Assembly: GCF_000143415.4 (NCBI RefSeq)
Contig: NW_003314442.1
Span: 1-64,000 of the forward strand
Length of the DNA: 64,000 bases
DNA from: Selaginella moellendorffii
Lineage: Eukaryota > Streptophyta > Lycopodiopsida > Selaginellales > Selaginellaceae
Direction: 5' to 3'
Part shown: piece by piece, positions 59,476-64,000 of the stretch
How the letters are laid out: each line of letters starts with the position of its first letter
Numbering within the stretch: position 1 is the first letter of the stretch
Notes under the pieces: model-generated
Told to the model about the DNA's origin: nothing
What the model saw: only the letters and a program-made list of their open reading frames with translations
Databases searched by the model: none
Translations under genes and position numbers: made by a program

Positions 59476-59669
59476 TGTAAGCTCTTGAGTCTGAACTTCC
59501 CAAGAGGTCACCCAGCGTAGTACTATTCAAACCCAAGGATAATTAACCTTAAGTATCCCAAAACCCTTGACTGATTAGAAAAGCGGGTGCACTTTTATTC
59601 ATGGGCCCTTTCCTTTTATATTTGAACCCTATGGACCGTCTTTTAAGTTGTTCTCTATGTAGGCTAATA
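59476..59669 (-). repeat. TRIM LTR (right copy; 5' LTR on minus strand)
   Basis: Starts TGTAAGC directly beside the primer-binding site. The outer end (GCTAATA) is a decayed version of the GCTTACA terminus. The 5S-like part is better preserved here than in the left LTR. Confidence 0.85.
59493..59612 (-). ncRNA. 5S rRNA-like sequence inside LTR (probably not a functional gene)
   Basis: On the minus strand, the order GTGCACCCG.., then AGTACTA, GGGTGACCTCTTGGGAAGTTC parallels plant 5S rRNA (..GTGCACCGG.., AGTAGTACTAGGATGGGTGACCTCC..). The matching length is about 120 nt. The region of the RNA polymerase III internal promoter is partly altered, so transcription is uncertain. It belongs to the retrotransposon LTR and not to a 5S rDNA array. 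Confidence 0.7.
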
Positions 59670-62432
59670 AAGATGAGTTCGTTATTTACCCCTTTCTAAG
59701 TAGTAGATACCTTCAACTATTTCCAATGGTATTCCCAAATTCCTCAAGATATCTATTGTCCTTTAATGTAAATTTTTTCATGTCACACCTTAGATCAAGC
59801 CACATCAATCAAAATAGAACTTCAACTTAGACAACACAATCAAAAGAATAGTTAATTTTCTTGACTTAGAAGGTGTTATGAAGCTCTTTAATTAGATCAA
59901 AGTATTGATCCTTGGTATTTATCAAGCTATTCTTGGTCATTGCTTCATGCTTGCTTGTTATGGAAGCTAGGGCATGCTAAATAGCATTCCTTCACAACAT
60001 GTATTTGATATGCAAAATTTGTCAAATGACAGTTGTATTGTCTAGCATTTAGTGAAGTAGCCATAGCCCAAGGCCCACAAGTTGTTGAAATGGGGCATTA
60101 GGGTGGGGTCTATGTTTCACCTTGGGGGGAAATTTTCCATGGGGGAGAAATTAAACCCTAGATTCCATGCCTCTGCTTAATGACATAATACCCAAGGGGG
60201 CCCCTTTAAATTTCTCCTAGAGCTTGAAACCTAGTAAAATACACAAATAAAATAATGACATATGGTTAAATTACCACATCATTTAAAAATTTTATTTACT
60301 CTAATTTGCCACCATATGAATATGTGAGTTCTTGGAGGGCCTTAGGAAGGATTTTTGCAACAATTTGAGAAGGAAGTTTGCAAGAAATGAAGAATCACTC
60401 ACCTTCACCTCATCCATAGTCACAATTTAGCTTTTTTTTTAGTTCACTAATAGGTTAAATTCATGTAAGTATTAAATTTTGTAATTCTAAAGTTTTGTTT
60501 ATTTTTCTTAATGTTCAGGGAGGAAAGGGCTCTTTGTGTAATGTTATTCTGGAATCTATGCCAAATGTAGCCATGATCTAGATACTTTTCATTTTCTCTT
60601 TGGTTTTAGTCTTTTGTTTAGCAAAATTTGCAATGGTTTTTAGCGCAGCATTCCTACATGCAATCCAATGATTGAATTTATTCCAAGTATTTTTGCAATG
60701 CAAGCTAGCTTCAATTCCTTAAACTATGCATTTTTTTCCAATTATTTTTCTATTTTAATTACAAGTACAATATCCTATAAGGGAAACCATCATATTTTAG
60801 TAGTGAGTTTACTACAAGGATGAAAAAGGATATAAAGCTTCTTTATACATTAATGAAGGCCTCTATAATGTTATGGATGACACAGTTGAGAGTTAATATT
60901 TTAAGTAGCCACCGAGTTAATACATCTATGGGTTCCACAATTGCACCAAACTATAATAAGTTCATTTAGATTTATTGATTGACTTTTTATTTCTCTTTTT
61001 CCTAGAGACAAACACAGCTACAGATCCAGATGCAAATGCTATATTTGAGATACAAGATCCTAAAGATGTTAAGAAGGACATTTCAGAAGTATAAGTTGGC
61101 AAAAAAAAAAGTTTCAATAGCTATAGGGAAATAAAACAAATGCACTCCAAAGTGATTTGATAGTCTTCTTGAGTGAAGTGATGAGCAAAAGAAAGTAATG
61201 ATGCAAAAACTTCAAGATAGCAATATATAAATGATGGAAAAAATAAAGGCAATTGATAATCGACACCACCAAACTTCATTTGTGGCTACAGATAAAAGTG
61301 TAAATAAATATAGAGAGAGATACAATGGTGGGAATGAAGTCTTACTATTTACCATGGCTTGAACTACCATCAAGTAGTACTTTTTTGCCTTAGCATACCA
61401 ATTTATTGCATCCTATATCCTGAGAGCTCGATTACAATGTAAATGCAATCCATTATACCATAACAGTTTGGGAATCTACACAATCTTTGAAATCCTATTG
61501 TAACTTCATTAATTCCCTCTTCATCCGGTCAATGGATCATTAGTCCTTCATACTCAAGTAATGGATATTTGAAACAGTATAAACAAGCTTGCATAGTGTA
61601 TGAAGCCACTCCAAATACATCACTAATTGTTCACCATATATCCCTGGATGCCAAATGTTTTAAAGCCATAACTACTTACTTTGAAATATGCAAATGCCAC
61701 TCTAGTATTTCTATTGAACCTAGAGGAGAAATTTTGAAGCAAGCTCATCATAAAGAAAAGTGAATATAAATATTGAAATCCAAAAAACTTCTCTGAACCT
61801 TTATGGATCTATATGGAGAACTTCAAACTCTATTTGATGCCACTAGTGGAGACTCTTGTAGTAGGATATAGTATGAAAAACACTATAGCAATTGCTTCCT
61901 CCACCATTCAAATGAATAAAAGCTTTCTTGAAACTGGAATTAAGATTATGTCCTCTTCTTCCAGAAAAAACAACTTTACCAAATTTAAGTATTTCATCAA
62001 TAACATAGGAAATGATCAGCAAAGAAGAATTGCTGAGCTGTGGCATGTGCACTCAATTTAGGGCAAACCAAAATTATGACATGGAAATAAAAAAGCTGGG
62101 AAGTTGTTTTTGAGAAATTTCCTGGAGCATGGAACCCCACCCTTATAACAAAATAGTTAAACCACATTGCTGCAGCAAATTATTTTATTGGTGCTTCTAG
62201 AAACTTGTGGGATTCATTGGAGAACAGGGAAAGAGTAGCATTCTTGTTTTCTTGTACGATGATGGAGGAAGGTCGTTTGATGCTGCTGCATACCTGTACG
62301 AGGTACTGCTTGAGCAGCAAGCAGCAGTAGAAATTTGCGAGTTCTGAAACAAAGGTGCGCATTTCCATCAAAATATGCCCTATATCCAAAACTACAGAGT
62401 TTGGTCTAGGTCTCTCTTTCGCTGATTGAGAT
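59670..62432. other. AT-rich region with decayed remnants, no supported gene
   Basis: Low-GC sequence up to the kinase gene. A short frame at about 61012-61095 (ETNTATDPDANAIFEIQDPK) and an 82-codon plus frame at 61813-62061 (MENFKLYLMPLVETL..) could be exons of dead elements; neither has a known motif. The final 200-300 bp should contain the promoter of the LCBK2-like gene. Confidence 0.45.
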
Positions 62433-64000
62433 ATGGCGCTCAGGGCATCAACAGCTTGGGCTGACGCGCCGCGGGGCCTCCAGCTCGACAGCAAGAAGCG
62501 GGAATGTGTCTTCGTTGTCAATCCCAAAGGTACATCAAGACCAAGCCTCCCACTCCATGCTAACGGGATAAACTTAGGAGCTAATGGTCGCACTGGCAGG
62601 GAATGGAGCAACATTTTCCCCAAGCTCTCGCTTGAGCTCAGCAAACATTACAATGTGAGTAAGTATGTTGATTCTATGTTTGCAAGATCTTGGCACTCGC
62701 AGGTCTCTCAGGTGAGGACGTCGGGACCATTCCATGCCACGGAAGCTACAAGAAAGGTTTCTGGAGAGTTTGTTTCAAGACCTCTTTTCTATCGTTGCTT
62801 GCAGGCTGTTGAGGACGGAGCTGCTGCTGTGATTGCCGTTGGTGGCGATGGTACACTTCACGAGGTATTCTTTTGTCCGTTCCAACTCTTTCACGACATT
62901 CATCCTTTGCGATCAGGTTGTGAATGGCTTCTTTCACGACAATTGCGCCTCCGCGGATGAGAGCAGCCATAAGACAGCTCTCGGGGTAGGCCGGTTGCTT
63001 AAAACTCAATCCTTGCTTGACCTGCAAATGCAAATGAAAATGGATGCCTGCAGCTCATCCCTCTTGGAACAGGCTCGGATTTTGCTCGAACATTCGGCTG
63101 GTAAACTTTTCCCGTTTTGTGATAATTCATTTTCATATATATATTCTCAACCTTGACACTGAACAGGAGCAATGATCCTTACCAAGCCATTCATCGGATC
63201 GCCCGAGGTGTGGATATAGTCTGTTCTTGACATGGTATCACAGCTTTAAAACTTTACTAGGAGACCATCGACGCATTGACACTGGCTACGTTTCTGTTGG
63301 TGGAAACCGGCATCATTTCATCAACGTTGGAGCACTTCATTTGTATGTCTGCTCTTTGCTTTCCCGGCACTTGCTTACCGTGCTTGACAGGAGCGCACAG
63401 GCCGGATACCATGCCACTAAGTATAAGTGGCTGGGAAACTTGTCTTACGTGATAGGGGCATTGCAGGCGTTCATGCATCACAAGAATCGCGACCTTGATA
63501 TCCGGGTAAATAACTTTTTGTGTTTTCTTTTCCTCAAAGTTTTTTTCTTGTTACACAGATCAACGGAGAGGAGTGGAAACGTTTTTCAAGAGTTACATCC
63601 ATTGCAATTGGAAATGGCAAGTACTTTGGCGGCGGCATGAAAATCACGCCAACAGCGGATCCTTACAGTGGAGATCTTGAGGTATGTGTGTGACCCTCGA
63701 CGGGGTCAAAGATGTAACAGTGGAGGAGAGATGATGCGCTCGCAGGTGACCATTTTGCAACACTTTCAGTGGTACCACTTTGTGATACACTTGTTCAAGC
63801 TGTACAAGGGCACTTTTCTCGAACTGAACAATACGTGGCGGTTCGACAAGTAGGTCTATGTCTCACCATCGGCTTGTCGATTGAAGGTGGCTTTGTTTCA
63901 GAGTGAAGAGCATCGAGATTAAGGAGGCCGACAACGAGAGTGGAGATGACGGCGTGTTTGTCCAGGCTGATGGAGAGCATCTTGGTTTTCTTCCCGCCGA
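62433..64000 (+). CDS. LCBK2: LCBK2-like sphingoid long-chain base kinase (partial)
   Basis: Lipid kinase of the diacylglycerol/sphingosine kinase superfamily, closest in memory to Arabidopsis LCBK2. ATG 62433 is followed by a short leader, then [44 protein letters not shown] with the ATP-binding GGDGT at 62841-62855, VVNGFFHD, the nucleotide-binding LGTGSDFA region (about 63065-63100), [63 protein letters not shown] and [15 protein letters not shown] at the window end. At least eight introns, mostly short. The gene continues past 64000, probably by only a few codons, since the family ends soon after EHLGFLP. Substrate (sphingoid base versus another lipid) cannot be told from sequence. Confidence 0.9.

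Larger units (their letters stand above)
58627..59669 (-). mobile_element. Cassandra-like TRIM retrotransposon with 5S rRNA-like LTRs
   Basis: Two direct repeats, 58627-58825 (199 bp) and 59476-59669 (about 194 bp), flank a short non-coding interior. The left copy begins TGTAAGC and ends GCTTACA, a perfect 7-bp terminal inverted repeat of LTR type. Next to the right copy, CCTCTAATACCA (59462-59473) reads on the minus strand as TGGTATTAGAGG, a primer-binding site complementary to initiator tRNA-Met, separated by 2 bp from an LTR end in CA. The LTRs contain reverse-complement 5S rRNA-like sequence. LTR pair plus PBS, no protein, about 1 kb and 5S in the LTR are the diagnostic features of Cassandra TRIMs. 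No matching target-site duplication was found (flanks ATCCA and AAGAT), and the LTRs differ considerably, so it is old. Confidence 0.85.

Noticed and set aside
59493-59612. Functional 5S rRNA gene
   Set aside because: Too diverged, duplicated in both LTRs, and embedded in a retrotransposon structure.
58622-59674. Target-site duplication for the TRIM
   Set aside because: The flanking five bases (ATCCA and AAGAT) do not match; either decayed or lost by recombination.
1-64000. CRISPR arrays, bacterial operons, riboswitches
   Set aside because: Spliceosomal introns throughout and plant nuclear gene families; no spacer-repeat arrays seen. I also noticed no tRNA gene, but could not run a covariance search.

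Overview
The window looks like nuclear DNA of a lycophyte, most likely Selaginella (S. moellendorffii or a close relative). Introns are very short (mostly 45-70 bp), genes are tightly packed, and plant-specific genes (AIP2, GIL1/DUF641, class II TPS, PAA1, HCF244, LCBK2) sit beside a full axonemal dynein heavy chain. That combination implies a land plant with swimming sperm. The species call is inference; gene identities come from motifs and reading frames, without database searches.

Layout: 1-3.9 kb is transposon debris (a Ty3/gypsy fragment, degenerate tandem repeats, a decayed pogo/CENP-B-type transposase). 3.9-38.5 kb is a gene-dense block: AIP2-type RING-H2 ligase (+), an unrecognised small gene (-), a ~15 kb inner-arm dynein heavy chain (-), an organelle-targeted unknown (+), SPATA20/DUF255 thioredoxin-fold protein (-), GIL1-like (-), class II trehalose-phosphate synthase (-), JASON-like (-), SagB-type nitroreductase (+) and the plastid Cu-ATPase PAA1/HMA6 (+). 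38.5-42.7 kb is rearranged: a small basic-protein ORF overlaps a metacaspase-like gene that carries an in-frame TAG and a ~300-bp inverted repeat, followed by a chimeric pseudogene made of a copy of the 53-55 kb gene fused to a copy of the PAA1 3' end. 42.7-47.7 kb is AT-rich with a nad5-like mitochondrial fragment and decayed sequence. 47.8-55.0 kb holds four tightly spaced minus-strand genes (coiled-coil protein, HCF244, RING-pseudokinase-WD40 protein, and the conserved plant protein that sourced the pseudogene). 55.0-62.4 kb is AT-rich, with the other part of nad5 and a Cassandra-like TRIM retrotransposon whose LTRs contain 5S rRNA-like sequence. 62.4-64.0 kb is the start of an LCBK2-type sphingoid-base kinase, cut by the window end.

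The genes do not form one pathway. Several serve the plastid (PAA1 copper import, HCF244 in psbA translation/PSII biogenesis, probably the nitroreductase). The most striking structural signal is that nad5 is split at one codon into two adjacent pieces 12.5 kb apart in opposite orientation, which a single inversion of 43.27-55.82 kb would rejoin. The same inversion would turn the inverted gene/pseudogene pair into a direct tandem pair. The strongest mobile-element find is the 5S-bearing TRIM at 58.6-59.7 kb.
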